DNA from: Streptomyces spirodelae
GTDB lineage: Bacteria; Actinomycetota; Actinomycetes; Streptomycetales; Streptomycetaceae
Length of the DNA: 64,000 nt
Assembly (NCBI RefSeq): GCF_017676385.1
Contig: NZ_JAFFZN010000022.1
Location: 62,001-126,000 of the forward strand
Direction of reading: 5' to 3'
In this document: in pieces, positions 29,016 through 37,597 of the stretch
Position numbering within the stretch: position 1 is the first letter of the stretch
Layout: each line of letters starts with the position of its first letter
Translations under genes and position numbers: made by a program
The notes under the pieces: model-generated
Told to the model about the DNA's origin: nothing
What the model saw: the letters and a program-made list of their open reading frames with translations, nothing else
Database searches by the model: none

Positions 29016-30704
29016 TCACCGTACGAACACCCCCGCTTGCCCCGCCAGATCCAGGAAGTACTGCGGTGCCACACCGAGCACGACCGTGACCACCACGCCC
29101 AGCGCGATGGCCGAGGTCGTCATGACGCTCGGCACGGCCACGCTCGGCCCGTCGGCCTGCGGCTCGCTGAAGAACATCAGGACGATGACCCGCAGGTAGA
29201 AGAAGGCCGCGATGGCCGAGGCGATCACACCCACCACGACCAGCGCGCCCGCTCCGCCCTCGGCCGCCGCCTTGAACACCGCGAACTTCCCCGCGAAACC
29301 GGACGTGAGAGGAATACCCGCGAACGCCAGCAAGAAGACAGCGAATACGGCGGCGAGTAGCGGGGAACGCCGCCCCAGCCCCGCCCACTTGGACAGATGC
29401 GTCGCCTCGCCCCCCGCGTCCCGCACCAGCGTGACCACCGCGAAGGCGCCCAGCGTCACGAACGAGTAGGCGGCCAGATAGAACAGGACGGAGGAGATGC
29501 CGTCCTCGGAGGTGGCGATGACACCCGCGAGCAGGAAGCCCGCGTGCGCGATGGAGGAGTAGGCCAGCAGCCGCTTGATGTCCGTCTGCGTGATGGCCAC
29601 GATGGCGCCCCCGAGCATCGTCAGGATCGCCACGCCCCACATCACGGGCCGCCAGTCCCAGCGCAGTCCCGGCAGCACCACGTACAGCAGCCGCAGCAGC
29701 GCGCCGAAGGCCGCCACCTTGGTCGCCGCCGCCATGAAGCCGGTCACCGGCGTTGGCGCGCCCTGGTACACGTCCGGGGTCCACATGTGGAAGGGGACGG
29801 CACCGACCTTGAAGAGCAGCCCCATCACCACCAGCGCGCCGCCGATCAGCAGCAGCGCGTCGTTGCCCGTGGTGTCGGCCAGCACCGGGTCGCTGACGGC
29901 GTCGGCACCCGAGATCACCCGGGCGATGGCCGAGTAGTTGACCGTACCCGCGTAGCCGTACAGCAGCGCGGTGCCGAACAGCAGGAACGCCGAGGAGAAG
30001 GCGCCCAGCAGGAAGTACTTGACCGCCGCCTCCTGGGAGAGCAGCCGCCTGCGGCGGGCCAGCGCGCACAGCAGATACAGCGGGAGGGAGAAGACCTCCA
30101 GTGCGATGAAGAGGGTCAGCAGGTCGTTGGCCGCGGGGAAGAGCAGCATGCCGCCGACCGCGAACAGCAGCAGCGGGAAGACCTCGGTGGTCGTCCAGCC
30201 CGCCTTGACGGCCTGCTGCTCGCCCTCGCCGCCCGGCACCGCTGCGGGCTGCGCGGCGAAGGAGTCCACGCGGCCGCCGCGCCCGGCCGGCTCCAGCCTG
30301 CGCTCCGCGAAGGTGAAGACGCCCACGATGCCCACCAGCAGCAGGGTGCCCTGCAGGAAGAGCGTCGGCCCGTCGACGGCGAGCGCTCCCATGCCGGCGA
30401 TCTGCGCCTTGGTGGTGCCCGCGCCGCTGGCCGCCAGCCCGATCACGGCGGCGAAAGCGGCGGCCAGCCCGGCCAGCGCGACGAACAGCTGGGCGCTGTA
30501 GCGGGCCTTGCGCGGTGCGAACGCGTCGATGAGGACGCCGACCGCGGCCGCGCCCAGGACGATCAGCACCGGGGAGAGCTTGCCGTACTCGATGCTGGGG
30601 GCCTGGAGCTTGTCGCCCGCTGCCGCGATTGTCCACAGGCTGGGGACAGCGTCGGACGTGCCGCCTGCCGACGCCACCTGGGTCATACCGGTCACTCCGG
30701 TCAC
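29016..30704 (-). CDS. nuoN: NADH-quinone oxidoreductase subunit N
   Basis: A 562-residue antiporter-like subunit of the membrane arm. The TM5 Glu lies in FIALEVFSLPLYLL and the channel Lys in LLFKVGAVPFHMWTPDVYQG. An insert of about 40 residues rich in Ala, Gly and Glu (about 150-190) lies in a loop. It is the last gene of the 14-gene operon. The GTG at 30702-30704 overlaps the nuoM stop by 4 bases; an ATG six codons later is a possible alternative start. Confidence 0.95.
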   Translation of the reverse strand: MTGVTGMTQVASAGGTSDAVPSLWTIAAAGDKLQAPSIEYGKLSPVLIVLGAAAVGVLIDAFAPRKARYSAQLFVALAGLAAAFAAVIGLAASGAGTTKAQIAGMGALAVDGPTLFLQGTLLLVGIVGVFTFAERRLEPAGRGGRVDSFAAQPAAVPGGEGEQQAVKAGWTTTEVFPLLLFAVGGMLLFPAANDLLTLFIALEVFSLPLYLLCALARRRRLLSQEAAVKYFLLGAFSSAFLLFGTALLYGYAGTVNYSAIARVISGADAVSDPVLADTTGNDALLLIGGALVVMGLLFKVGAVPFHMWTPDVYQGAPTPVTGFMAAATKVAAFGALLRLLYVVLPGLRWDWRPVMWGVAILTMLGGAIVAITQTDIKRLLAYSSIAHAGFLLAGVIATSEDGISSVLFYLAAYSFVTLGAFAVVTLVRDAGGEATHLSKWAGLGRRSPLLAAVFAVFLLAFAGIPLTSGFAGKFAVFKAAAEGGAGALVVVGVIASAIAAFFYLRVIVLMFFSEPQADGPSVAVPSVMTTSAIALGVVVTVVLGVAPQYFLDLAGQAGVFVR

Positions 30705-32353
30705 TCGTGGTCACCTCCGCCGTGTCCAGCCGGCTTGTAGTCGAACCACTTGTTGTGGTCGGCGACGGGATGCTGCGGCTTGGGGTCCTTCTTCTGTACG
30801 TCCGAAAGGGTGTGCTCCACCGCGGGGTTCACGATCTCGCTGAGCGGCTTGGGGAAGACGCCGAGGAAGAGCAGCAGCGCCACCAGCGGCGCCACCACGG
30901 CCAGCTCCCGCACCTTCAGATCCGGCATCCCCTCGATCTCCGGCTTGCGCACCGGGCCCGTCATGGTGCGCTGGTAGAGCACCAGCACGTACAGCGCGGC
31001 CAGGATGATGCCCGCGGTGGCGATGATCCCCGCGACCGGGTAGCGGCTGTACGTACCGACCAGCACCAGGAACTCGCTGACGAACGGTGCGAGCCCCGGC
31101 AGCGAGAGCGTCGCCAGGCCGCCCACCAGGAAGGTGCCGGCCAGCACGGGGGCGACCTTCTGCACCCCGCCGTAGTCCGCGATCAGACGCGAGCCCCGGC
31201 GGGAGATCAGGAAGCCGGCCACCAGCATCAGCGCCGCTGTCGAGATGCCGTGGAAGACCATGTACAGCGTGGCGCCGCTCTGGCCCTGGCTGGTCATCGC
31301 GAAGACGCCCAGGATGATGAAGCCGAAGTGCGAGATCGAGGCGTACGCCACCAGCCGCTTGATGTCCCGCTGGCCCACGGCCAGCAGCGCGCCGTACAAG
31401 ACGCTCACCAGCGCCAGGCCGATGACCACCGGAGTGGCCCAGGAGCTGGCGTTCGGGAAGAGGCCCAGGCAGAAGCGGAGCATCGCGAAGGTGCCGACCT
31501 TGTCGACGACCGCCGTGATGAGCACAGCGACCGGCGCGGTCGCCTCGCCCATGGCGTTGGGCAGCCAGGTGTGCAGGGGCCACAGCGGGGCCTTGATGGC
31601 GAAGGCGACGAAGAAGCCGAGGAACAGCAGCCGCTCGGTGCTGGTCGACATCGTCAGATCGCCGTTGGCGCGGGCCCTGAGCAGCTCGGGCAGCGAGAAG
31701 GTGCCCTCGCCCAGACTGTCGGAGCTGACGACGAACAGCCCGATGACGGCGGCCAGCATGATCAGCCCGCCGGCCAGGTTGTAGAGCAGGAACTTCACCG
31801 CCGCGTACGACCGCTGCTTGGCGCCCTCTTCCTCACCGGCCGCGTGCGCCCGGTCCCCGAAGCCGCCGATGAGGAAGTACATCGGGATGAGCATGGCCTC
31901 GAAGAAGATGTAGAAGAGGAAGACGTCGGTGGCGGCGAAGGAGACCAGCACCATCGCCTCGACCGCGAGGATCAGCGCGAAGAACCCCTGGGTGGGCCGC
32001 CACCTGCGGTGGGTGGGCTCGCCCTCGACCTGATCGGCGTCGTGCCAGCCGGCGCCGATCACGAACGGGATCAGCAGCGCCGTCAGCGCCATCAGCGCCG
32101 CGCCGATCCCGTCGACGCCCAGTTCGTAGCGGACCCCGAAGTCGGAGATCCAGGCGTGTGACTCGGTCAGTTGGTAGCGGGCGCCGTCCGGGTCGAAGCG
32201 GGCCAGCACCACGGCGGCCAGCACCAGCGTGGCCAGCGAGAAGACCAGCGCCAGCCACTTGGCGGCGGTGCGCTTGGCCGCGGGCACGGCGGCGGTGGCC
32301 ACCGCCCCGACGGCGGGCAGCGCTGCCGTGACCGTCAGCAGAGGAAAAGACAT
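30701..32353 (-). CDS. nuoM: NADH-quinone oxidoreductase subunit M
   Basis: A 550-residue antiporter-like subunit. The family signature is FYIFFEAMLIPMYFLIGGFG, with a Glu in the conserved position, and the channel Lys lies in AIKAPLWPLHTWLPNAMGEA. A charged loop AHAAGEEEGAKQR follows helix 5. The ATG at 32351-32353 begins MSFPLLTVTA, three bases after the nuoL stop. The C-terminus is hydrophilic and His/Lys-rich (last 40 residues). Confidence 0.95.
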   Translation of the reverse strand: MSFPLLTVTAALPAVGAVATAAVPAAKRTAAKWLALVFSLATLVLAAVVLARFDPDGARYQLTESHAWISDFGVRYELGVDGIGAALMALTALLIPFVIGAGWHDADQVEGEPTHRRWRPTQGFFALILAVEAMVLVSFAATDVFLFYIFFEAMLIPMYFLIGGFGDRAHAAGEEEGAKQRSYAAVKFLLYNLAGGLIMLAAVIGLFVVSSDSLGEGTFSLPELLRARANGDLTMSTSTERLLFLGFFVAFAIKAPLWPLHTWLPNAMGEATAPVAVLITAVVDKVGTFAMLRFCLGLFPNASSWATPVVIGLALVSVLYGALLAVGQRDIKRLVAYASISHFGFIILGVFAMTSQGQSGATLYMVFHGISTAALMLVAGFLISRRGSRLIADYGGVQKVAPVLAGTFLVGGLATLSLPGLAPFVSEFLVLVGTYSRYPVAGIIATAGIILAALYVLVLYQRTMTGPVRKPEIEGMPDLKVRELAVVAPLVALLLFLGVFPKPLSEIVNPAVEHTLSDVQKKDPKPQHPVADHNKWFDYKPAGHGGGDHE

Positions 32354-32356
32354 ATC

Positions 32357-34303
32357 TCAGACCGCCCTCATCAGCAGGGTCGCGGCGATCAGCACTGCCG
32401 CGCCGCCGAACATCGAGACCGCGTAGGAGCGGGCGAAACCGTTCTGGAGCCGCCGCAGCCGCCCGGACAGACCACCGAAGGTGGCGGCGGTTCCGTTGAC
32501 GGCGCCGTCGACGACCTTGTGGTCGACGTAGACCAGGCTGCGGGTCAGATGCGTACCGCCGCTGACCAGCACCACGTGGTTGAAGTCGTCCTGGAGCAGG
32601 TCGCGGCGGGCCGCCCTGGTGAGCAGGTTGCCGCGCGGTGCGACCACGGGCACCGGCTTGCGCCCGTACTGGAACCAGGCGGCTCCCACGCCGATGACCA
32701 GCGAGACGACGGTCGCGGCCGTCACGGTGGTGGCCGAGACCGGGGAGTGCCCGTGCTCGAAGGCGGTCACCGGCTCCAGCCAGTTGACGAAGGAGTCGCC
32801 CGCCTTGAAGATGCCGCCCGCGAAGACGGAACCGAAGGCCAGCACGATCATCGGGATCGTCATGACCTTCGGGGACTCGTGCGGATGCGGTTCAGCGTGC
32901 TCGCCCCGCGTCTCGGCGGCCGGCTCCACGTCCGGCTCGGCCGGTGAGGGGGTGGGCGCCTGGCGCCAGCGCTCCTCGCCGAAGAAGGTCATCAGCATCA
33001 CCCGCGTCATGTAGTACGCGGTGATCGCCGCGCCCAGCAGGGTGACAGCGCCCAGAATCCAGCCCTCGGTTCCGCCCTTGGCGAAGGCCGCCTCGATGAT
33101 CTGGTCCTTGGAGAAGAATCCGGACAGCCCGGGGAAGCCGATGATGGCCAGGTAGCCGAGTCCGAACGTGACGAAGGTGACGGGCATGTACTTGCGCAGC
33201 CCGCCGTAACGGCGCATGTCGACCTCGTCGTTCATGCCGTGCATCACCGAGCCGGCACCGAGGAACAGCCCGGCCTTGAAGAAGCCGTGGGTGACCAGGT
33301 GCATGATCGCGAAGGCGTAGCCGATCGGGCCGAGCCCGGCGGCCAGGATCATGTAGCCGATCTGCGACATGGTCGAGCCCGCCAGGGCCTTCTTGATGTC
33401 GTCCTTGGCACAACCGACGATCGCACCGAACAGCAGCGTGACTGCGCCGACGACCACCACGACCAACTGAGCGTCCGGGGCCCCGTTGAAGATGGCGCCG
33501 GAACGGGTGATCAGGTAGACGCCCGCTGTCACCATCGTCGCCGCGTGGATGAGGGCCGAGACCGGGGTCGGGCCCTCCATGGCGTCGCCGAGCCAGGACT
33601 GCAGCGGCACCTGCGCCGACTTGCCGCAGGCCGCCAGCAGCAGCATCAGCCCGATGGCCGTCAGCTGGCCCTCGCTCGCGTCGCCCGCCGAGGAGAGGAC
33701 GGGCGCGAAGGCGAAGGTGCCGAAGGTGGTGAACATCAGGAAGATGGCGATGGCCAGGCCCGCGTCACCGACCCGGTTGACGATGAACGCCTTCTTCGCC
33801 GCGGTCGCCGCCGTCGGCTTGTGCTGCCAGAAGCCGATGAGCAGGTACGAGGCGAGACCCACGCCCTCCCAGCCGACGTACAGAAGCAGGTAGTTGTCGG
33901 CGAGGACGAGCAGCAGCATCGCCGCGAGGAACAGATTGAGATAGCCGAAGAAGCGCCGCCTGCCCGGGTCGTGCTCCATGTAGCCGACCGAGTAGAGGTG
34001 GATGAGCGTGCCCACGCCGGTGATCAGCAGGACGAACGTCATCGACAACTGGTCGAGCTGGAAGGCGACATCGGCCTGGAAGCCCTCCACAGGCACCCAG
34101 GAGAACAGCTTGCTGTGCATGGCCCGGCTCTCGGCGTCCTCCCCCAGCATGGAGGCGAACAGCGCCGCGCCGATCGCGAAGGAGACCGCGGCCAGCAGCG
34201 TGCCCAGCCAGTGCCCCGTACGGTCCAGGCGCCGGCCGCCGCACAGCAGCACGGCGGCACCGAGCAGGGGCACCCCGACGAGCAGTCCGATCATTGACTC
34301 CAC
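32357..34303 (-). CDS. nuoL: NADH-quinone oxidoreductase subunit L
   Basis: A 648-residue distal subunit with about 16 helices including the lateral helix. Conserved segments include LYVGWEGVGLASYLLIGFW and SAQVPLQSWLGDAMEGPTPV. A hydrophilic stretch near residues 455-485 (PSPAEPDVEPAAETRGEHAE) precedes the last part. The GTG at 34301-34303 is used; an ATG three codons later (MIGLLVGVPL) is equally plausible. It lies 13 bases after the nuoK stop. Confidence 0.95.
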   Translation of the reverse strand: MESMIGLLVGVPLLGAAVLLCGGRRLDRTGHWLGTLLAAVSFAIGAALFASMLGEDAESRAMHSKLFSWVPVEGFQADVAFQLDQLSMTFVLLITGVGTLIHLYSVGYMEHDPGRRRFFGYLNLFLAAMLLLVLADNYLLLYVGWEGVGLASYLLIGFWQHKPTAATAAKKAFIVNRVGDAGLAIAIFLMFTTFGTFAFAPVLSSAGDASEGQLTAIGLMLLLAACGKSAQVPLQSWLGDAMEGPTPVSALIHAATMVTAGVYLITRSGAIFNGAPDAQLVVVVVGAVTLLFGAIVGCAKDDIKKALAGSTMSQIGYMILAAGLGPIGYAFAIMHLVTHGFFKAGLFLGAGSVMHGMNDEVDMRRYGGLRKYMPVTFVTFGLGYLAIIGFPGLSGFFSKDQIIEAAFAKGGTEGWILGAVTLLGAAITAYYMTRVMLMTFFGEERWRQAPTPSPAEPDVEPAAETRGEHAEPHPHESPKVMTIPMIVLAFGSVFAGGIFKAGDSFVNWLEPVTAFEHGHSPVSATTVTAATVVSLVIGVGAAWFQYGRKPVPVVAPRGNLLTRAARRDLLQDDFNHVVLVSGGTHLTRSLVYVDHKVVDGAVNGTAATFGGLSGRLRRLQNGFARSYAVSMFGGAAVLIAATLLMRAV

Positions 34304-34316
34304 TGGTTCGTACCCC

Positions 34317-34616
34317 TTACAGCTTCATCAGGCTGGCGTCGTCGACCGAGGCCGAGTGGCGGGCGCGGTAGAGCATGACGATGATCGCGAGACCGACCAC
34401 GACCTCGGCGGCGGCGACGACCATGACGAAGAACGCCATGATCTGGCCGTCGAGGTTGCCGTGCATCCGGGAGAAGGCGACCAGCGTGAGGTTGGCGGCG
34501 TTCAGCATCAGCTCGATGCACATGAACACCACGATGGCGTTGCGCCGGATCAGCACCCCGGCGGCGCCGATGGTGAACAGCAGCGCTGCCAGATAGACGT
34601 AGTTGATCGGGCTCAC
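34317..34616 (-). CDS. nuoK: NADH-quinone oxidoreductase subunit K
   Basis: A 99-residue, three-helix subunit of standard length, with the two membrane Glu in VFMCIELMLNAANL and AAAEVVVGLAI. The GTG at 34614-34616 overlaps the nuoJ stop by 4 bases. It is the compact counterpart of the tailed NuoK at 7,094-7,534. Confidence 0.95.
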   Translation of the reverse strand: MSPINYVYLAALLFTIGAAGVLIRRNAIVVFMCIELMLNAANLTLVAFSRMHGNLDGQIMAFFVMVVAAAEVVVGLAIIVMLYRARHSASVDDASLMKL

Positions 34617-35551
34617 TTGGCGGCCTCCTCCTCGCGCTCGGTCCCGCGCTCGGTGGCGTCGTCGTCACGCTCTTCCGCACGGTCTGCCGCGGCCCGCTCC
34701 AGCGCGCGTTCGCCGGGGTCCTTGGGTCCTGGATAGGCGGACCGGCCGTGGTACTCGGCCGTGCGCTGCTCCACGGCCGCCAGCCGGGCCAGCTGTTCGG
34801 CGCTGACCTCGCGGATCTGGCCGCGGCTGCGCAGCGTGGGGTTGACGCTGAGCTCGGCGGGCGAGCCGTCGGGCAGCAGCGCGGGACGGTCGACCGCGTT
34901 GTGGCGGGCGTAGACGCCGGGCGCGGGCAGCGGCGGGAGCTGCTTGCCGCCGCGCACCCGCTCGATGGCCTGCTCGCGCTGCGACTTGTTCTTCTCGACG
35001 CGCTCGCGGTGGGTCAGCAGTGTGGCGCCGACGGCGGCGACGGTCAGCAACGCGCCGACCACCTCGAAGGCGACCACGTACTTGGTGAACAGCAGCGAGG
35101 CCAGCGCCGGAACGTTGCCCTGCGCATTGGCGGCCGCCAGGCCGTTGAAGCTGCCCACCGAGACCTGGCCGATCCCGGCGATCAGCAGGATGCCGAGCCC
35201 GAGCCCGCAGCCGGCTGCCAGCCAGCGCTGGCCCTTGAGGGTCTCCTTGAGGGAGTCGGCCGCGCTGACACCGACCAGCATCAGCACGAACAGGAACAGC
35301 ATCATGACCGCGCCGGTGTAGACGACGATCTGGACGACGCCCAGGAAATAGGCGCCGTTGGCGAGGTAGAACAGCGCCAGGATGATCATGGTGCCGGCCA
35401 GGCACAGCGCACTGTGCACGGCTCGCCGCATCAGCACGGTGCCCAGCCCGCCCAGCACCGCGATGGTGCCCAGCACCCAGAACTGCAGTGCCTCACCGGT
35501 GGAGGTGGCCGTTGCCGCCAGCTCGGTCATCGGTACGGGGAGCCCGCTCAT
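34613..35551 (-). CDS. nuoJ: NADH-quinone oxidoreductase subunit J
   Basis: A 312-residue protein. The first 185 residues are a five-helix NuoJ with NGAYFLGVVQIVVYTGAVMM. The last 120 residues are a hydrophilic Arg/Glu/Ala-rich cytoplasmic tail, longer than in most NuoJ and absent from the second copy. The ATG at 35549-35551 overlaps the nuoI stop by 4 bases. Confidence 0.94.
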   Translation of the reverse strand: MSGLPVPMTELAATATSTGEALQFWVLGTIAVLGGLGTVLMRRAVHSALCLAGTMIILALFYLANGAYFLGVVQIVVYTGAVMMLFLFVLMLVGVSAADSLKETLKGQRWLAAGCGLGLGILLIAGIGQVSVGSFNGLAAANAQGNVPALASLLFTKYVVAFEVVGALLTVAAVGATLLTHRERVEKNKSQREQAIERVRGGKQLPPLPAPGVYARHNAVDRPALLPDGSPAELSVNPTLRSRGQIREVSAEQLARLAAVEQRTAEYHGRSAYPGPKDPGERALERAAADRAEERDDDATERGTEREEEAAK

Positions 35552-36219
35552 CGCTCACCCTCCCCGCTGGCGGTGACGGTGCCGTGCGTCATCCGGCCGT
35601 GCGGTGCCGCCTCGAAGGTGGCGTCCCCGGCGGCGGCCGGTTCGTCGGCGCCGAAGGTGTCGGCCGACTTCTGCGGCGCCCCGGTGTCGGTGGGCGTCTG
35701 CCGCACCGTGCCGGGTGCGGCCTCGGTGACCAGGCCCCGGTAGTAGTCCTTCTCCGTCATCCCGGGGTAGATCGCGTGCGGCGAGTCGACCATGCCCTCC
35801 TCCAGCCCCGCGAGCAGTTCCTCCTTGGTGTAGATGAGGGACTCGCGGCTGTCGTCGGCCAGTTCGTACTCGTTCGTCATGGTCAGCGCCCGGGTGGGGC
35901 ACGCCTCGACGCACAGGCCGCACAGGATGCAGCGCAGATAGTTGATCTGGTAGACGCGGCCGTAGCGCTCGCCGGGCGAGTAGCGCTCCTCGTCGGTGTT
36001 GTCGGCGCCCTCCACATAGATGGCGTCGGCGGGACAGGCCCAGGCGCACAGCTCGCAGCCCACACACTTCTCCAGCCCGTCCGGATGGCGGTTGAGCTGG
36101 TGGCGGCCGTGGAAGCGGGGGGCCGTCGGCTTCTTGTACTCGGGGTACTGCTCGGTCAGCCGCTTCTTGAACATGTCCTTGAAGGTCACGCCGAAGCCGG
36201 CCACGGGGTTCTCAGGCAC
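35548..36219 (-). CDS. nuoI: NADH-quinone oxidoreductase subunit I
   Basis: A 223-residue ferredoxin-like subunit with two [4Fe-4S] motifs, CVGCELCAWACP and CILCGLCVEACP, both complete. A 60-residue low-complexity tail follows. I place the start at GTG 36217-36219 (VPENPVAGFG), which overlaps nuoH by 8 bases and fits family N-termini; the frame further upstream reads antisense-like Arg/Pro text inside nuoH. Confidence 0.93.
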   Translation of the reverse strand: MPENPVAGFGVTFKDMFKKRLTEQYPEYKKPTAPRFHGRHQLNRHPDGLEKCVGCELCAWACPADAIYVEGADNTDEERYSPGERYGRVYQINYLRCILCGLCVEACPTRALTMTNEYELADDSRESLIYTKEELLAGLEEGMVDSPHAIYPGMTEKDYYRGLVTEAAPGTVRQTPTDTGAPQKSADTFGADEPAAAGDATFEAAPHGRMTHGTVTASGEGER

Positions 36220-37597
36220 CGTCAGCCCCCTTGCTCTCGGTGGTCGGGTCAGTAGCGGTGGCCGCGCCGCCCGCCTGGGCGCCGACCGGCTCCCGGTCCC
36301 GGTCGGCACGCGAGGGCCGACGTGGCACCGGTGGCAGCGTCTGCCCTGGCAGCGGCGGTACGGGGAAGCCGCCGGCCATCGGGTCGAACGACTGCTGCTC
36401 CGCGGGCGGTACTTCTTCCTCCTCCTCGCCGCCGCGGAAGAAGTCCACGACGAAGGTGATCAGCAGCAGCACCAGCGCGGTCCCGGCGACCCAGTAGACG
36501 ACCTCGCTGTAGTCCCAGCCCTCGTTGCGCATGGCGCGGACGGTGGCCACGAGCATCAGCCACACCAGCGCGATGGGGATGAGCACCTTCCAGCCGAGCT
36601 TCATGAACTGGTCGTAGCGGGTACGCGGCAGCGTGCCGCGGATCCAGATGAAGAAGAAGATGATCACTGCGAGCTTGGCGGCGAACCACAGCATCGGCCA
36701 CCAGCCGTGGTTGGCGCCCTCCCACCAGGTGGAGATCGGCGCCGGAGCGCGCCAGCCGCCCAGGAAGAGGGTGACCGCGAGCGCGGAGACCGTCACCACG
36801 TGGATGTACTCGGTCAGCATGAACATCGCGAACTTGATCGAGCTGTACTCGGTCTGGAAGCCCGCGACCAGATCGCCCTCGGACTCCGGCATGTCGAAGG
36901 GCGCCCGGTGCGCCTCGCCGACCATCGAGACCAGGTAGATCAGGAAGGAGACCGGCAGCAGATAGGCGAACCAGCCGTCTGCCTGTTCCCCGACGATGGT
37001 CGAGGTGGACATGGAGCCGGAGTAGAGGAAGACCGCGGCGAAGCTGAGGCCCATCGCGATCTCGTAGCTGACGATCTGCGCCGTGGCCCGCACCCCGCCC
37101 AGCAGCGGATAGGTCGAACCCGACGACCAGCCGGCCAGCACCACGCCGTAGGCGGCGATGGAGGACGTGGCCAGGATGTAGAGGACGGCCACGGGCATGT
37201 CCGTCAACTGCATCGCCGTACGGTGCCCGAAGATCGAGATCTCGTTGTCCGCGGGGCCGAACGGGATGACCGCGATCGCCATGAAGGCGGGCACCGCGCC
37301 GACCACCGGGGCCAGCAGATAGACGATCTTGTCGCTGCCCTTGACGGTGATGTCCTCCTTGAGCATCAGCTTCACACCGTCGGCGAGCGACTGGAGCATG
37401 CCCCAGGGGCCGTGCCTGTTGGGCCCGACGCGCAGCTGCATCCAGCCGACGATCTTCCGCTCGAAGACGATGGAGATCAGCACCGTCACCATCAGGAACG
37501 CGAAGCAGAAGACCGCCTTCAGCGCGACCAGCCAGAAGGGGTCCGTGCCGAACATCGACAGGTCCTCGGCGGCGAGGCCAAGCGTTCCGGAGCTCAT
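36212..37597 (-). CDS. nuoH: NADH-quinone oxidoreductase subunit H
   Basis: A 461-residue subunit. The eight-helix core has FERKIVGWMQLRVGPNRHG and EYSSIKFAMFMLTEYIH-type loops with the Glu/Asp residues lining the quinone chamber. About 70 residues of Pro/Gly/Arg-rich sequence follow the last helix, a tail not seen in the second copy. The ATG at 37595-37597 begins MSSGTLGLAA and overlaps the nuoG stop by 4 bases. Confidence 0.95.
   Translation of the reverse strand: MSSGTLGLAAEDLSMFGTDPFWLVALKAVFCFAFLMVTVLISIVFERKIVGWMQLRVGPNRHGPWGMLQSLADGVKLMLKEDITVKGSDKIVYLLAPVVGAVPAFMAIAVIPFGPADNEISIFGHRTAMQLTDMPVAVLYILATSSIAAYGVVLAGWSSGSTYPLLGGVRATAQIVSYEIAMGLSFAAVFLYSGSMSTSTIVGEQADGWFAYLLPVSFLIYLVSMVGEAHRAPFDMPESEGDLVAGFQTEYSSIKFAMFMLTEYIHVVTVSALAVTLFLGGWRAPAPISTWWEGANHGWWPMLWFAAKLAVIIFFFIWIRGTLPRTRYDQFMKLGWKVLIPIALVWLMLVATVRAMRNEGWDYSEVVYWVAGTALVLLLITFVVDFFRGGEEEEEVPPAEQQSFDPMAGGFPVPPLPGQTLPPVPRRPSRADRDREPVGAQAGGAATATDPTTESKGADGA

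Noticed and set aside
29397..30740. 447-codon plus-strand open frame opposite nuoN.
   Set aside because: It is antisense to a clear nuoN gene, with His/Gln/Arg-rich composition caused by high GC in the third codon position. Many other long plus-strand frames over the nuo operons are the same effect.
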